Assembly (NCBI GenBank): GCA_045534165.1
Contig: JAZSJD010000055.1
Span: 1-64,000, forward strand
DNA length: 64,000 nucleotides
From: SIG575 sp045534165
GTDB lineage: Bacteria; Bacillota; Clostridia; Oscillospirales; Acutalibacteraceae
Direction of reading: 5' to 3'
Part shown: positions 41,942 to 51,677 of the stretch, piece by piece
Layout: the number at the start of each line of letters is the position of its first letter
Position numbering within the stretch: the first letter of the stretch is position 1
Program-made: the position numbers and the translations under genes
Notes under the pieces: generated by a model
The model's input: only the letters and a program-made list of their open reading frames with translations
Database searches by the model: none
Told to the model about the DNA's origin: nothing

Positions 41942-42703
41942 CTATAATTTAAACAGTTCTTTTGTGTTTTTGCACGTAATATCAACAACTGTATTATAAT
42001 CTAAATTCTTAATTTCTGCAATTTTCTTTGCTGTATATTCGATCATATCTGATTGACAACGTTTCCCCCTCATGGGAACAGGACTCATATACGGAGCATC
42101 CGTCTCCAGCAAAATCCGTTCAATAGGAGTAATTTCTGCAACTTCAACAGGTTTAACTGCGTTTTTAAAAGTAACAGCACCGCCAAGACCGATATACATG
42201 CCTAATTTCACAGTTTCCTTAGCCAACTCAACACTGCCGGAAAAACAATGAACAACACCTTCAGGACGGTATTTTCGCAATATTTTATATGTTTCTTCAT
42301 GCGCTTCTCTGTCATGCACAATAATAGGGATTTCAAGCTCTTTGGCAATTTTCACCTGACGTTCAAACATTTGAATCTGTTTTTCACGTGGTGAAAAATC
42401 ATAATGAAAATCGAGACCGATTTCGCCAATTGCAACCACTTTACTATTATCTAAAAGCTTAAGAATTTTATTAAATTCCTCATCTGTCATATCTTCCGCT
42501 TCATGGGGATGAACACCGACAGCTGCATAAATTCCACTATATTTTTCTGCTAATTCAACGCTCATTAATGAAGATTTCAAATCACAGCCACAATTTATAA
42601 TACCGCAAATTTTATCCGAAAACAGACCGTCAAGCACGCTTGAACGGTCTGTTTCAAATTTTTCATCATCATAATGAGCATGAGAATCAAAAATTTGTCC
42701 CAT
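41942..42703 (-). CDS. tatD: TatD-family metal-dependent deoxyribonuclease
   Basis: A 253-residue TIM-barrel hydrolase. All metal-binding motifs are present: DSHAHYDD (residue 6), GVHPHEAED (~63), GEIGLDFHYDF (~93), HDREAHEE (~131), HCFSGS (~154) and ETDAPYMSP (~202). The family acts as 3'-5' exonuclease on DNA or RNA. The order metG-tatD is common in Firmicutes; here the genes are 14 bases apart and the recombinase gene follows. Confidence 0.93.
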   Translation of the reverse strand: MGQIFDSHAHYDDEKFETDRSSVLDGLFSDKICGIINCGCDLKSSLMSVELAEKYSGIYAAVGVHPHEAEDMTDEEFNKILKLLDNSKVVAIGEIGLDFHYDFSPREKQIQMFERQVKIAKELEIPIIVHDREAHEETYKILRKYRPEGVVHCFSGSVELAKETVKLGMYIGLGGAVTFKNAVKPVEVAEITPIERILLETDAPYMSPVPMRGKRCQSDMIEYTAKKIAEIKNLDYNTVVDITCKNTKELFKL

Positions 42704-42717
42704 AATCTCACCTTAAT

Positions 42718-44649
42718 TTATCTGATTTTTGAGCCAACAGGCATATCGTCAACAAAAATAACTTTTACATCATTTTCACCGCAATCAGCAGCAAGAATCA
42801 TACCGTTACTTTCTACGCCACAGAGTGTTGCCGGTTTCAAGTTGGAAACAACTATAACATTATGACCAATCAAATCATCAGGTTTGTACCAGAGTGCAAT
42901 ACCTGAAGCAACTGTTCTTAGGTTTGCAGTGCCATCGTCAAGAGTAAGTTTAAGAAGTTTCTTGGCTTTTTTTACCGGTTCGCATTCAACAATTTTAGCT
43001 ACGCGTAAATCAACCTTAGCAAAATCATCAATACCGATCTTTGCAATTCCATCAAGTACCAATTTTTCTTCTTCCTGAACTTCCTTATTCTTTTCTTCAA
43101 TTTCAGCAAGCATTTTTTCCGCATCAATTCTGTTAAAAAGAGGTGAGGGAGCTGTAACTTTAGTGCCTTCTTCAATAGCACCAAAAGTTTTTAAACTATC
43201 ATAACTATTGATCGATGTGTTGAGCTGAGCAAAAATCTTCTCAGATGTTTCCGGCATAAACGGTGAAAGAAGAACAGCAGTAAATCTGATGCTTTCAAGA
43301 AGATTATAAAGCACAGTTGCAAGACGATCTTTCTTCTCTTCATCTTTAGCAAGTGCCCAGGGCATTGTTTCATCAATATATTTGTTGCTTCTCTTTGCAA
43401 GTGCCATAATAACTTCCAAAGCATCGCTTATTCTGTATTGAGCAATTAATTCTTCAACTTTGCCGATTGTAGATGTTGCAAGATTAATAAGTTCATCATC
43501 AACATCTTCTTTAACACATGGATTTGTAACGATGCCATCAAAATATTTATTTGTCATTGCAATTGTTCTGTTAACAAGGTTACCGAGTGTATTTGCCAAA
43601 TCAGAATTATAGCGTTCAATGATTGTTTCGTAAGTAATAGAACCGTCAGATGTATAAGGCATTTCAGACAGAAGGTAGTATCTTACAGCATCAACACCAA
43701 GGAGATTAACAAGGTCATCTGCATATATAACATTACCACGGCTTTTTGACATTTTATCTGTACCGAAAAGAAGCCATGGATGACCAAACACCTGTTTTGG
43801 AAGCGGCTCACCCAATGCCATAAGCATAATAGGCCAATAAATTGTGTGGAATCTTACAATATCTTTACCGATTATATGAACATCAGCCGGCCAGTATTTA
43901 TTATATTTTTCATCACAGCCATCAGGATCATAGCCGAGAGCAGTAATGTAGTTTGAAAGTGCATCAATCCAAACATAAACCACGTGTTTATCATCAAAAT
44001 CGACAGGAATGCCCCATTTGAAAGATGTTCTTGAAACACAAAGGTCCTGAAGACCGGGTTTGATAAAGTTGTTGAGCATCTCTTTTTTTCTGCTTTCAGG
44101 GAAAATGAAATTATCATTTTCTTCAATATATTCTTCCAGTTGTTTCTGATATTTAGAAAGGCGAAGGAAATATGCCTCTTCTTTTGCTTTTTTTACTTCT
44201 CTGCCACAATCAGGGCATTTACCGTCAACTAATTGCGACTCTGTCCAGAATGATTCGCAGGGAGTACAATATAATCCTTCATATTCACTTTTATAAATAT
44301 CATCCTGTTCATAAAGTTTTTTGAAAATTTTCTGAACAGTTTTCTCATGATAATCATCAGTTGTTCTGATAAAGTGGTCATATGTTGTATTGAGTAAATC
44401 ACAAATATCTTTAATTTCACCGGCTACTTTGTCAACATATTCTTTCGGTGTAACCTTTGCTGCTTTTGCATATTCTTCAATTTTCTGACCGTGTTCATCA
44501 GTTCCTGTGAGGAAAAATACATCGTAACCCTGCATTCGTTTAAATCTTGCAAGGGCATCGGTAAGAACGATTTCATAACTGTTACCGATATGAGGTTTTC
44601 TTGATGTGTAGGCAATTGCCGTTGTGATGTAAAATTTTTCTCTCATCAT
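42718..44649 (-). CDS. metG: Methionyl-tRNA synthetase
   Basis: A 643-residue class I aminoacyl-tRNA synthetase. The HIGH motif appears as PHIGNSYE (~19), KMSKS as DKMSKSRGN (~298), and the zinc knuckle as CTPCESF with CPDCGRE (~128-150). The catalytic block is WIDALSNYI (~227). The C-terminal ~110 residues form an EMAP-II/Trbp111-type tRNA-binding and dimer domain (FAKVDLRVAKIVECEP, NLKPATLCGVESNGMILA in part). No T-box lies upstream: only 68 bases with the SH3-gene terminator separate it from the next gene. Two ATGs in tandem at 44649 and 44646 follow AAAGGA. Confidence 0.95.
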   Translation of the reverse strand: MMREKFYITTAIAYTSRKPHIGNSYEIVLTDALARFKRMQGYDVFFLTGTDEHGQKIEEYAKAAKVTPKEYVDKVAGEIKDICDLLNTTYDHFIRTTDDYHEKTVQKIFKKLYEQDDIYKSEYEGLYCTPCESFWTESQLVDGKCPDCGREVKKAKEEAYFLRLSKYQKQLEEYIEENDNFIFPESRKKEMLNNFIKPGLQDLCVSRTSFKWGIPVDFDDKHVVYVWIDALSNYITALGYDPDGCDEKYNKYWPADVHIIGKDIVRFHTIYWPIMLMALGEPLPKQVFGHPWLLFGTDKMSKSRGNVIYADDLVNLLGVDAVRYYLLSEMPYTSDGSITYETIIERYNSDLANTLGNLVNRTIAMTNKYFDGIVTNPCVKEDVDDELINLATSTIGKVEELIAQYRISDALEVIMALAKRSNKYIDETMPWALAKDEEKKDRLATVLYNLLESIRFTAVLLSPFMPETSEKIFAQLNTSINSYDSLKTFGAIEEGTKVTAPSPLFNRIDAEKMLAEIEEKNKEVQEEEKLVLDGIAKIGIDDFAKVDLRVAKIVECEPVKKAKKLLKLTLDDGTANLRTVASGIALWYKPDDLIGHNVIVVSNLKPATLCGVESNGMILAADCGENDVKVIFVDDMPVGSKIR

Positions 44650-44678
44650 AATTTTCCTTTCTAAAGTGAAATGCTAAA

Positions 44679-44709
44679 AACAAAGTGCCTTATTAAAAGG
44701 CACCTTGTT
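44679..44709 (-). terminator. Terminator of the SH3-protein gene
   Basis: On the minus strand the stem AACAAGGTGCCTT/AAGGCACTTTGTT (one mismatch) with a 5-base loop is followed by TTTTTAG. Confidence 0.85.
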
Positions 44710-44717
44710 ATAATTTT

Positions 44718-45365
44718 TTAGTTAGCCCAGCTTACAAAAGTAAGGTTTTCATTGGGCACCCAGCCTTCGTAACCCAGTGCCTTAACTTTACTGTATGAAC
44801 CGCTGATATCTATTACTTTTACTGCATTTCCGGCAACAAGGTAAAGAAGTTTAGTTGATGATGCATCCGGTTTTGACATAGCATAAACTACACCACTACC
44901 AACAATTTCGCAATTCATAACAGCACCGTTACCTTTTTCTTTAAATGCCTTCATAGCGTCAGCATAAGAAGTGATACTATTGTCAGTTTGTGTTGAACCT
45001 TCGGTTGTAACCTCAGGTTTTGCAGTAGTCGGTTCTTCAGTTGTAACTTCCGGTTCTTCAGTAGTAACTTCTTCGGTTGTTTTTTCCTCAGAAACAGTTG
45101 TACTTTCAACAGGAGGAATTGTTGTAGTTTCAGGTTTTTTGTCGCCGATTACGTTTTTAGTTATAGCCATAATACCAAAAACCAAGCCAACAACAACAGC
45201 AACAATTGCAAGAAATACAACAGCCGCACGTGCATAACGGGCAATTTTCTGTTTTAAAGAATTATTTCTTCTCTTTTTGTATTCTTCACTACCGGGGGAA
45301 TAATAACTCTCTTTATACTTTCCGTATTCATTTTTATAATAATTATAATCATTTCTGTTTGCCAT
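44718..45365 (-). CDS. Membrane protein with extracellular SH3-like domain
   Basis: A 215-residue protein of unknown role. It begins with a Tyr/Asn/Lys-rich cytoplasmic stretch (~1-42), then one membrane segment (AAVVFLAIVAVVVGLVFGIM, ~47-66), a Thr/Glu-rich low-complexity linker (~75-128, repeats such as VTTEEP) and a C-terminal SH3-like domain (~145-212, VKVIDISGSYSKVKALGYEGWVP in part). SH3-like domains of this kind often bind the cell wall. It has a good promoter at 45408-45436 and a terminator, so it is a single-gene unit. Confidence 0.75.
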   Translation of the reverse strand: MANRNDYNYYKNEYGKYKESYYSPGSEEYKKRRNNSLKQKIARYARAAVVFLAIVAVVVGLVFGIMAITKNVIGDKKPETTTIPPVESTTVSEEKTTEEVTTEEPEVTTEEPTTAKPEVTTEGSTQTDNSITSYADAMKAFKEKGNGAVMNCEIVGSGVVYAMSKPDASSTKLLYLVAGNAVKVIDISGSYSKVKALGYEGWVPNENLTFVSWAN

Positions 45366-45407
45366 ATATATATAACCTCACTCATTAATATAGGTAAATA
45401 CATTATG

Positions 45408-45436
45408 ATTATACAATGATATTTTCAAGTAGTCAA
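45408..45436 (-). promoter_or_regulatory. Promoter of the SH3-protein gene
   Basis: On the minus strand TTGACT (45436-45431), a 17-base spacer and TATAAT (45413-45408). Confidence 0.75.
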
Positions 45437-45473
45437 GAAGAAAACTGTAAATTTTACGATATATTGTCGATTG

Positions 45474-47630
45474 TTACACAACTGTAATTTCTTCAGGCAC
45501 AAACAGCTCTGTTTTACCATCTGAATTTATTCTGGCTTTGATTTTTCCATATGGTGTAGGCATCTCTATTTTTGCGAAATCAAGACCAAAAGTATTAAAA
45601 TTAAACTTAATTTTTTTCAAACCCGGTTCAAGAATCTGCAACCCCAAAAATCTGGCAGGAAGCTGATATGCCGGTGTTCCGCCCCAGGCATGACTATAAT
45701 CACAATCAAATCCATCCCAGACCTCTTTTAGACCTTTATTGCATTCATCAACAAGGTTTTCCCATCGTTTTAAAAGTTTAATACCATATTTCCCGAAAAG
45801 GTCATTTTCATATATAGCATCAAGAATAAAATGCATAAAATACGGATTCGCCTGAATTAATGCCTTATCATTGACAACACATTCAAGTATATCACCTGAA
45901 ACATCTTTATCGCATAAACCATATAAAACTGCAAGTGTGTTGGAATGAACGCTGTAATACCTTTTATTCTCTTCGCAGGGTCGCCAGTCAATAACTTCAT
46001 CCTTAAAATTGCGTCCATCAAAATAAAGACCTTTTTCTTTATCAAAGAAAGTTTCATTAAATGATTTTTTCAGCAATTCTGCTCTGTTAAAATAAACTGA
46101 ACTTTTTTCATCATTTAAAATTTTACAAATCTTCTGCGCCATACACAAAGCATCATAATAAAATGCGTTAAGAACTGCTTCCCCCAGAGCTCTGGGTGGA
46201 TGATGCATTGAATAACCATCGTATACTACATGGTCCACAAACATATAGTTTGGAGGATTAGTAATCAAACCATCCTTTGCTGTATAAGAATGGAATCTGT
46301 TTAAAAGAAGATGAATCGTGTTAATTGAGTACTCAATTATCGATTTATCGCCACTATACATGTAATAATCATAAATCATTCTGAGCAGAATAAGGCTATA
46401 CGTTGTATGGAACATAAATCCATCATTCATTTCAAGGAAATCAATTGTTCTTACAATATCAAAACGTGTAAGTTTTGTGTCCCCATAGCAATAGTATGCC
46501 ATTAAACTTTCAATGTAGTAATCACCTGTACATGCGAGATTTTCCTGATGATAAGGGCTATCAAGATGTAATGACTGTCTGCATATACCAAGCGTATGCT
46601 TGCAAAGTTTAAACACATCATTCAGACCCTTATCACTACATTCAAATAAACCATCTTCAGGTTCGTTATAATGAGTTGAAACGAGACCTATATTTTTAAT
46701 GGTTGCATCGTGTTTTTCAGTGAAAACAATACCGATTCTGATAACACCAATACTTTGCAATCTTATGCCTCTGAACTCAAAATCATACACTGAGTCGATT
46801 CTGATGCGTGTTTTTGAATCATGACAGATTTGTCCCAAAAATTCCTGACAATCAATATCAGAAATTACATTATCACAGTCAACAAAAGCAACAGAAGGAT
46901 ATCCTGCGTAAATTTTATCAAAAACACAGTCAAAGGTAACAGGGGATCCATACTTAATCCTGACACCATCTTTTGTTATTGTAATTCTGTCTTTATAACA
47001 ATCCGGCACAATTATATCAGAACATAAAATAAATTCTTCTTTTAACGGATCAATAGGAGAGGGGAAAAGGGACCATATATTTTCCGTAACGCAAGCATTT
47101 TCCCAATCAACATTTTCAAAAGAACAAGAGTAACTGTTAGCAGAACGGTACCTCTTTGTTGCTCTGCAAAGCCATGATTCATCAGTAATAATACTTTCGA
47201 CAGTTGAGTCGCAATATAAAATTTCAATATTAGCTACAAGACAAGGTTTACCCTTGGATGTGTCAGTCATTACTTCAGGAATCGTCTGAACTTCAACGTA
47301 AATCTCGTTTTTACCTTCAGTCAAACTGACGGGATAAGTAGTATAGTAACTCTTCGGCAATGAATGAGGATTACTGAAATCGCCACCAGCACAAACAGGT
47401 CCCATGCCAATCACACCAGAATTAACAGATAATCTGAATTTACAATCAGCAAAAATAGTTATGTATGCTTCTTTTATTTGTTTTTTTACATTAAAATTTT
47501 TTTTAAATTCTGCTACCCGAAATTCAAAACCATCCCGAGACATATTAGTGGTTTCAAAACTTTTTTGAAATTCCGGATATTTATCTTTTTCAACCCAGAT
47601 AGTTTTAGCATTACCAAGTGTCCTTGTCAT
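45474..47630 (-). CDS. GH78-like alpha-L-rhamnosidase-type glycosidase
   Basis: A 718-residue protein, without a signal peptide, that resembles the six-hairpin glycosidases of family GH78. N-terminal beta-domains (residues ~1-310) precede the (alpha/alpha)6 barrel. The active-site block LDSPYHQENLACTGDYYIES (~353-372) aligns with DCPxREERxGWTGD, with the general-acid Glu kept. The C-terminal block SHAWGGTPAYQLPARFLGL (~660) is also typical. The substrate may be rhamnose or another sugar; the motif differs enough to leave it open. The ATG at 47630 has GAGGG 6 bases upstream and overlaps the reductase gene's end. A cytoplasmic enzyme would act on imported oligosaccharides. Confidence 0.75.
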   Translation of the reverse strand: MTRTLGNAKTIWVEKDKYPEFQKSFETTNMSRDGFEFRVAEFKKNFNVKKQIKEAYITIFADCKFRLSVNSGVIGMGPVCAGGDFSNPHSLPKSYYTTYPVSLTEGKNEIYVEVQTIPEVMTDTSKGKPCLVANIEILYCDSTVESIITDESWLCRATKRYRSANSYSCSFENVDWENACVTENIWSLFPSPIDPLKEEFILCSDIIVPDCYKDRITITKDGVRIKYGSPVTFDCVFDKIYAGYPSVAFVDCDNVISDIDCQEFLGQICHDSKTRIRIDSVYDFEFRGIRLQSIGVIRIGIVFTEKHDATIKNIGLVSTHYNEPEDGLFECSDKGLNDVFKLCKHTLGICRQSLHLDSPYHQENLACTGDYYIESLMAYYCYGDTKLTRFDIVRTIDFLEMNDGFMFHTTYSLILLRMIYDYYMYSGDKSIIEYSINTIHLLLNRFHSYTAKDGLITNPPNYMFVDHVVYDGYSMHHPPRALGEAVLNAFYYDALCMAQKICKILNDEKSSVYFNRAELLKKSFNETFFDKEKGLYFDGRNFKDEVIDWRPCEENKRYYSVHSNTLAVLYGLCDKDVSGDILECVVNDKALIQANPYFMHFILDAIYENDLFGKYGIKLLKRWENLVDECNKGLKEVWDGFDCDYSHAWGGTPAYQLPARFLGLQILEPGLKKIKFNFNTFGLDFAKIEMPTPYGKIKARINSDGKTELFVPEEITVV

Positions 47631-47647
47631 AACAAACCCTCTATCAG

Positions 47648-48778
47648 TCATCTTGAATACTGTTCTTTGATATTTTGCATGATTTCGGCAATTTTAATGT
47701 TTTGCGGACAATAGCTTTCACAAAGATGGCAGGAAATACATTTATCAGCACGTGCATATTCGGGTACTTTATTATATCTGTTTTTGAAATCATCTTCTCT
47801 TTTTTCTAATCTGAATTTTCCCCAGATATTTAACATTTCGGGAATATCGATTCCTTGCGGACAATCTTTTGTACAATATCTGCACTTAGTACACGGAATT
47901 GAAAAATATTCCTTAAAAACAGTAACTGCTTTTCTTATTGCAATTTCATCATTTTCCGTCAGCTTTTCAAAATCAGTCATTGTTTTGATATTATCTTCAA
48001 CCTGACTCTCATCAGACATACCACTTAAAACAGTAAGAACACTTTCGTTGCTTGCAGCAAATCTGATAGCCCAGGAAGCTATACTTGATTCCGGTCTTGC
48101 TTTTTTAAGAATGTCATTAGCTTCATCACAAAGATTTGCCAAAGCACCGCCACGTACCGGTTCCATAACTATCATTGGTAAATCATATTTTTTAATAACT
48201 TCGTATTCCTTTTGCGCATTTGCAATTTCAGTATCAAGATAGTTATACTGAAGCTGAACAAAATCCCATTCATGGTCTGCAGTAATTCTCTCAAGGCACT
48301 CAACTGTACCGTGGAAAGAAAAGCCCAGGTTTCGTATTTTTCCTTCTTCTTTCATTCTTGTCAAAAATTCGTATGCGCCAAAGCTTTCAAGTTTATCATA
48401 ATTTTCATCATTCAAACAATGTTCAAGATAAAAATCGAAATATTCAACCTGACATTTCTTAAGCTGTTCGTTGAAAACTCGCTCAACATCCTCTTTACAA
48501 TTAATTGCCCATGGCGGAAGCTTTGAAGCTAAAAAGAAAGTATCTCTATCATATCTTTTCAGAGCTTCACCAATAAATTTTTCACTTTGACCTCCATGGT
48601 AACCCCAGGCTGTATCAAAATAATTAACACCATTTTTATAGGCATAATCTACCATTTTAAAAGATGTTTCATAATCGATTTTTTTGTCATCTCCGTCGAG
48701 TACCGGAAATCTCATACAGCCAAATCCAAGCAAAGAAATTTCTTGGTTTGTTCTCCTATATAATTTTTTTGTAACCAT
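47648..48778 (-). CDS. Aldo/keto reductase with C-terminal 4Fe-4S domain
   Basis: A 376-residue protein with an N-terminal aldo/keto reductase barrel. The tetrad is seen in NYFDTAWGYHGG (Asp and Tyr, ~52-63), ASKLP (Lys, ~84) and YLEHCLN (His, ~118). The C-terminal ~100 residues carry two cluster motifs, CTKCRYCTKDCPQG (~296) and CISCHLCESYCPQ (~345), as in the ferredoxin-like domains of anaerobe reductases. The substrate is unknown. It lies upstream of and overlaps the GH78-like gene region, so a sugar-related role is possible. Confidence 0.87.
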   Translation of the reverse strand: MVTKKLYRRTNQEISLLGFGCMRFPVLDGDDKKIDYETSFKMVDYAYKNGVNYFDTAWGYHGGQSEKFIGEALKRYDRDTFFLASKLPPWAINCKEDVERVFNEQLKKCQVEYFDFYLEHCLNDENYDKLESFGAYEFLTRMKEEGKIRNLGFSFHGTVECLERITADHEWDFVQLQYNYLDTEIANAQKEYEVIKKYDLPMIVMEPVRGGALANLCDEANDILKKARPESSIASWAIRFAASNESVLTVLSGMSDESQVEDNIKTMTDFEKLTENDEIAIRKAVTVFKEYFSIPCTKCRYCTKDCPQGIDIPEMLNIWGKFRLEKREDDFKNRYNKVPEYARADKCISCHLCESYCPQNIKIAEIMQNIKEQYSR

Positions 48779-48809
48779 AAAATCACCTCAAATTTTAGTA
48801 TACAAAATA

Positions 48810-48837
48810 ATTATATCTTATTTTAATTCTTTGTCAA
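48810..48837 (-). promoter_or_regulatory. Promoter of the reductase-glycosidase pair
   Basis: On the minus strand TTGACA (48837-48832), a 16-base spacer and TATAAT (48815-48810), ahead of a TGAGGTG site. Confidence 0.7.
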
Positions 48838-48843
48838 CAAAAA

Positions 48844-49182
48844 CTAACTTGTGTATTCTTCGATGATTTTCATTAATTCTGATGAAGTGTTTACATTTAT
48901 TCCTTTTATAAGCTGATTTCTCTCTTCCTCTGGTAAGGAATCAACATATGTGTCATAAACCTTATATGGTATTTTAGAGTCTTTATCGAATACTGCTATT
49001 TTTCCGTTGAATACAGATATTTTGTATAAATACTCTGCACTTACCTCTGCATCACTTTCGGTTTTTTCAACAAATGAATTTTCAAATGGTTTTACCACTT
49101 CTTTTATCAGTAAATCAGATATTAAAACAGTAAAAGCAAATACCGCGAGAAAAGCAAATAAAATACGAAATTTTTCTTTCAT
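48844..49182 (-). CDS. BofC C-terminal-domain-like membrane-anchored protein
   Basis: A 112-residue protein with an N-terminal membrane anchor or signal (ILFAFLAVFAFTVLISDLLI, ~7-26) and an extracytoplasmic domain. The stretch YLYKISVFNGKIAVFDKD (~51-68), VYDTYVDSLPEEERNQL (~75-91) and the final SSELMKIIEEYTS resemble the C-terminal domain of BofC, which checks SigK processing in Bacillus. Whether this small form does so is unknown, but a sigK gene is in the window. It is a single minus-strand gene. Confidence 0.65.
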   Translation of the reverse strand: MKEKFRILFAFLAVFAFTVLISDLLIKEVVKPFENSFVEKTESDAEVSAEYLYKISVFNGKIAVFDKDSKIPYKVYDTYVDSLPEEERNQLIKGINVNTSSELMKIIEEYTS

Positions 49183-49373
49183 GATATTTCACCTTAAATG
49201 CGAAAATTATATTTTATCATTCACTGTTTCATCTGAAAATATTCGCAGAATTGCAAATAAGTTACAATTTTGTTATTTTTTAAAAAAACACTAAACAAAT
49301 TCAATTTTTTGTGTTATAATAATATGAATCATGATGAATATCAGCTTTTAAAATAAATTTTGGAGGATGTAAA

Positions 49374-51674
49374 ATGGCTTCTACACAGAAAAAACGTCAA
49401 AAATCATCTGCATCAAATTCTGTGATTGGTTTGATTTTAAAGAGTCTTTTGCTTATTGTACTGCTGTGCGGACTCATAGTTGGCGGTTATGTTTTAATCA
49501 GGTCAATTGCCTACGTAAATGGCGAACCCTTTGATCTCGATAAATATAAGGCCGATCAGGTTCAGACATCAATTATTTACAGAAAAGAAAGTGAAGACGG
49601 TAAATTTCTGGAATACACACGACTTCATGGTGAAACCAACAGAATCTGGGTTAGTTTGGATGATATGCCAGAAAATATGAAAGATGCTATTATCGCCCTT
49701 GAAGACAAACGTTTTGAAAAGCATAATGGTGTTGACTGGATCAGAACAGTCGGTGTTATGATAAAACCAAGTAACCAGGGACAGGGTGGTTCTACAATAA
49801 CACAGCAGCTGATTAAAAACCTGACTGACGAAAAAGATGTAACATATGTTCGAAAATTCAAAGAAATTCTTACAGCTCTTAATCTTGAAAAAAATTACAG
49901 TAAAGATGAGATTTTGGAAACATATCTCAACACTCTTTATCTCGGACAAGGTTGTTACGGTATCAAAACTGCAGCTGAAGTTTATTTCGGAAAAGAAGTT
50001 GAAAATCTGAACCTTGCCGAATGTGCTGCACTTGTTTGTATTACAAAAGCCCCGGGAACTTATGATCCATTGACAAATCCGCAAAATAATGCAGACAGAC
50101 GTGCTTTTTGTCTTGAAAGCATGTTGGATGAAGGTTATATTACTGAAGAAGAATATAACGAAGCACTGAATTGTAAACTTGTTTTTTCTAATGACCCTGA
50201 TTTTGTAAGCCAGATTGAAGATGAATCCTCTGAAAACCAAACCGAAGAAGTTCAGAGCTATTATGTTGACCACATAATCAATCAGCTTATTGAGGACTTC
50301 CAGACAGATTATGACTTATCTTACATTCAGGCATGGAAGAAAGTATATTATGGTGGTCTAAGAATATATTCAGCTGAAAATACCAAGGTTCAGAAACAAC
50401 TGGAAGATATTTATGAAAGCAGAAAAAATTTCCCTGCTGTTTATGGTTCAAACGGTCAGAAAACACAAAGTGCAATGACCATTATGGATTATAAAGGCAG
50501 AATCGTTGGTATCGTTGGTGGTGCTGATAAAAAAACTGAAGACCGTTCACTTAACAGAGCTTCACAATCACCAAGACAACCCGGTTCAGCAATCAAGCCC
50601 ATAAGTGTATACACATATGCTCTTGACACTAACCAGATCACCTGGGGCACACGTATTCTCGACTATTCAGGCACAAAGCGTGACGGCAAACTCTGGCCGA
50701 CAAACTATGGCGGTTCAACAGGTTCAAATTCATATGTTACAACACAGTACGCATTAAAAAAATCGCTTAACACAGTGCCTTACAGAATCCTCGAAAAAGT
50801 TTCACTCAACAAAGCATATGATTTTATGAAGAATAAACTTCATTTCACTACAATGGTTGACGGAATTGATAACGCTGACTATTCACCACTTTGTGTTGGT
50901 GGTATGAATCAGGGCTTAACATCATTGGAATTGACCGCTGCATTTGCAATTTACGGCAGTGGCGGTGTTTACTATGAACCATATCCATATTATAAAGTAA
51001 CCAACAGCGACGGCTCAATTGTTTATTTTGATAATACAAATCCTGTAGGTGAGCAGGTAATTTCACCTGACACTGCAGAAGTTATGAACAGAATGCTTCA
51101 GACAGTTATTACTGAAGGTACTGGTGGTGGCTATGGAATCACCGGTTTCAACACTTTCGCTAAAACAGGTACTACAACAAACAACTATGACCGTTGGTTT
51201 GTAGGAGGAACTCCATATTATGTATCAGCTGTCTGGTATGGCTATGATATAAACAAAAGTATCAGTACTTCAGCAAGTAACCCTGCTGCACAAATCTTTA
51301 AGAATGTTTACAACACAATTCACAAAGATTTAAAGGTAAAAGATTTTGACTATCCAAACAGTAAGGCTAAAGAAGTAACATACTGCACCTATTCCGGACA
51401 AATTGCAGGTTCTGCTTGTAAATCCAAGGCGAAAGCTTATTTCACAAGTGGTTACACTACTGTTTGTTCAGGTGATCATAGCGGTATGAACGGTGTGATT
51501 GGTGGCAAAGGTGGTTGGTCCGGTACCGGTGGTGCCCCCGGCGAAGGTGAAACAGAAATCACAACAATCCCGATTATCGGTGGCGGTTCTTACTACGATC
51601 CCGGCACTCAACAACCGACACAAAGTCCCTCTGTTGACTTTACTTTACCTCAAATTTGGGGAGATGACCAATAA
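49374..51674 (+). CDS. Class A penicillin-binding protein (PBP1A type)
   Basis: A 766-residue bifunctional peptidoglycan synthase. It has one membrane anchor (LLLIVLLCGLIVGGYVLI, ~28-45). The GT51 transglycosylase domain (~80-255) has ALEDKRFEKHNGVDW with the catalytic Glu and GGSTITQQLIKN. The transpeptidase domain has SxxK as PGSAIKP (~403), the SxN-like KKSLNTVPY (~463) and KTG as FAKTGTTTN (~598). The C-terminus is Gly/Thr/Pro-rich. The gene has a TATAAT at 49315-49320 and a TTGGAGG site, and leads a run of plus-strand genes to 54998. Confidence 0.93.
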   Translation: MASTQKKRQKSSASNSVIGLILKSLLLIVLLCGLIVGGYVLIRSIAYVNGEPFDLDKYKADQVQTSIIYRKESEDGKFLEYTRLHGETNRIWVSLDDMPENMKDAIIALEDKRFEKHNGVDWIRTVGVMIKPSNQGQGGSTITQQLIKNLTDEKDVTYVRKFKEILTALNLEKNYSKDEILETYLNTLYLGQGCYGIKTAAEVYFGKEVENLNLAECAALVCITKAPGTYDPLTNPQNNADRRAFCLESMLDEGYITEEEYNEALNCKLVFSNDPDFVSQIEDESSENQTEEVQSYYVDHIINQLIEDFQTDYDLSYIQAWKKVYYGGLRIYSAENTKVQKQLEDIYESRKNFPAVYGSNGQKTQSAMTIMDYKGRIVGIVGGADKKTEDRSLNRASQSPRQPGSAIKPISVYTYALDTNQITWGTRILDYSGTKRDGKLWPTNYGGSTGSNSYVTTQYALKKSLNTVPYRILEKVSLNKAYDFMKNKLHFTTMVDGIDNADYSPLCVGGMNQGLTSLELTAAFAIYGSGGVYYEPYPYYKVTNSDGSIVYFDNTNPVGEQVISPDTAEVMNRMLQTVITEGTGGGYGITGFNTFAKTGTTTNNYDRWFVGGTPYYVSAVWYGYDINKSISTSASNPAAQIFKNVYNTIHKDLKVKDFDYPNSKAKEVTYCTYSGQIAGSACKSKAKAYFTSGYTTVCSGDHSGMNGVIGGKGGWSGTGGAPGEGETEITTIPIIGGGSYYDPGTQQPTQSPSVDFTLPQIWGDDQ

Positions 51675-51677
51675 ACA

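Noticed and set aside
44650..44717. Possible T-box before metG
   Set aside because: The gap is 68 bases and holds only the SH3-gene terminator; no T-box sequence or specifier hairpin is present.
44971..45160. Repeated Thr/Glu codons that look like a tandem DNA repeat or CRISPR
   Set aside because: The repeats are irregular codons of a low-complexity protein linker; there are no constant repeats with unique spacers.
49569..50273. 234-residue open frame on the minus strand inside the PBP gene
   Set aside because: It is fully opposite a gene with clear transglycosylase and transpeptidase motifs, has a Phe/Ile/Cys-rich composition typical of a reverse-frame shadow, and shows no ribosome site.
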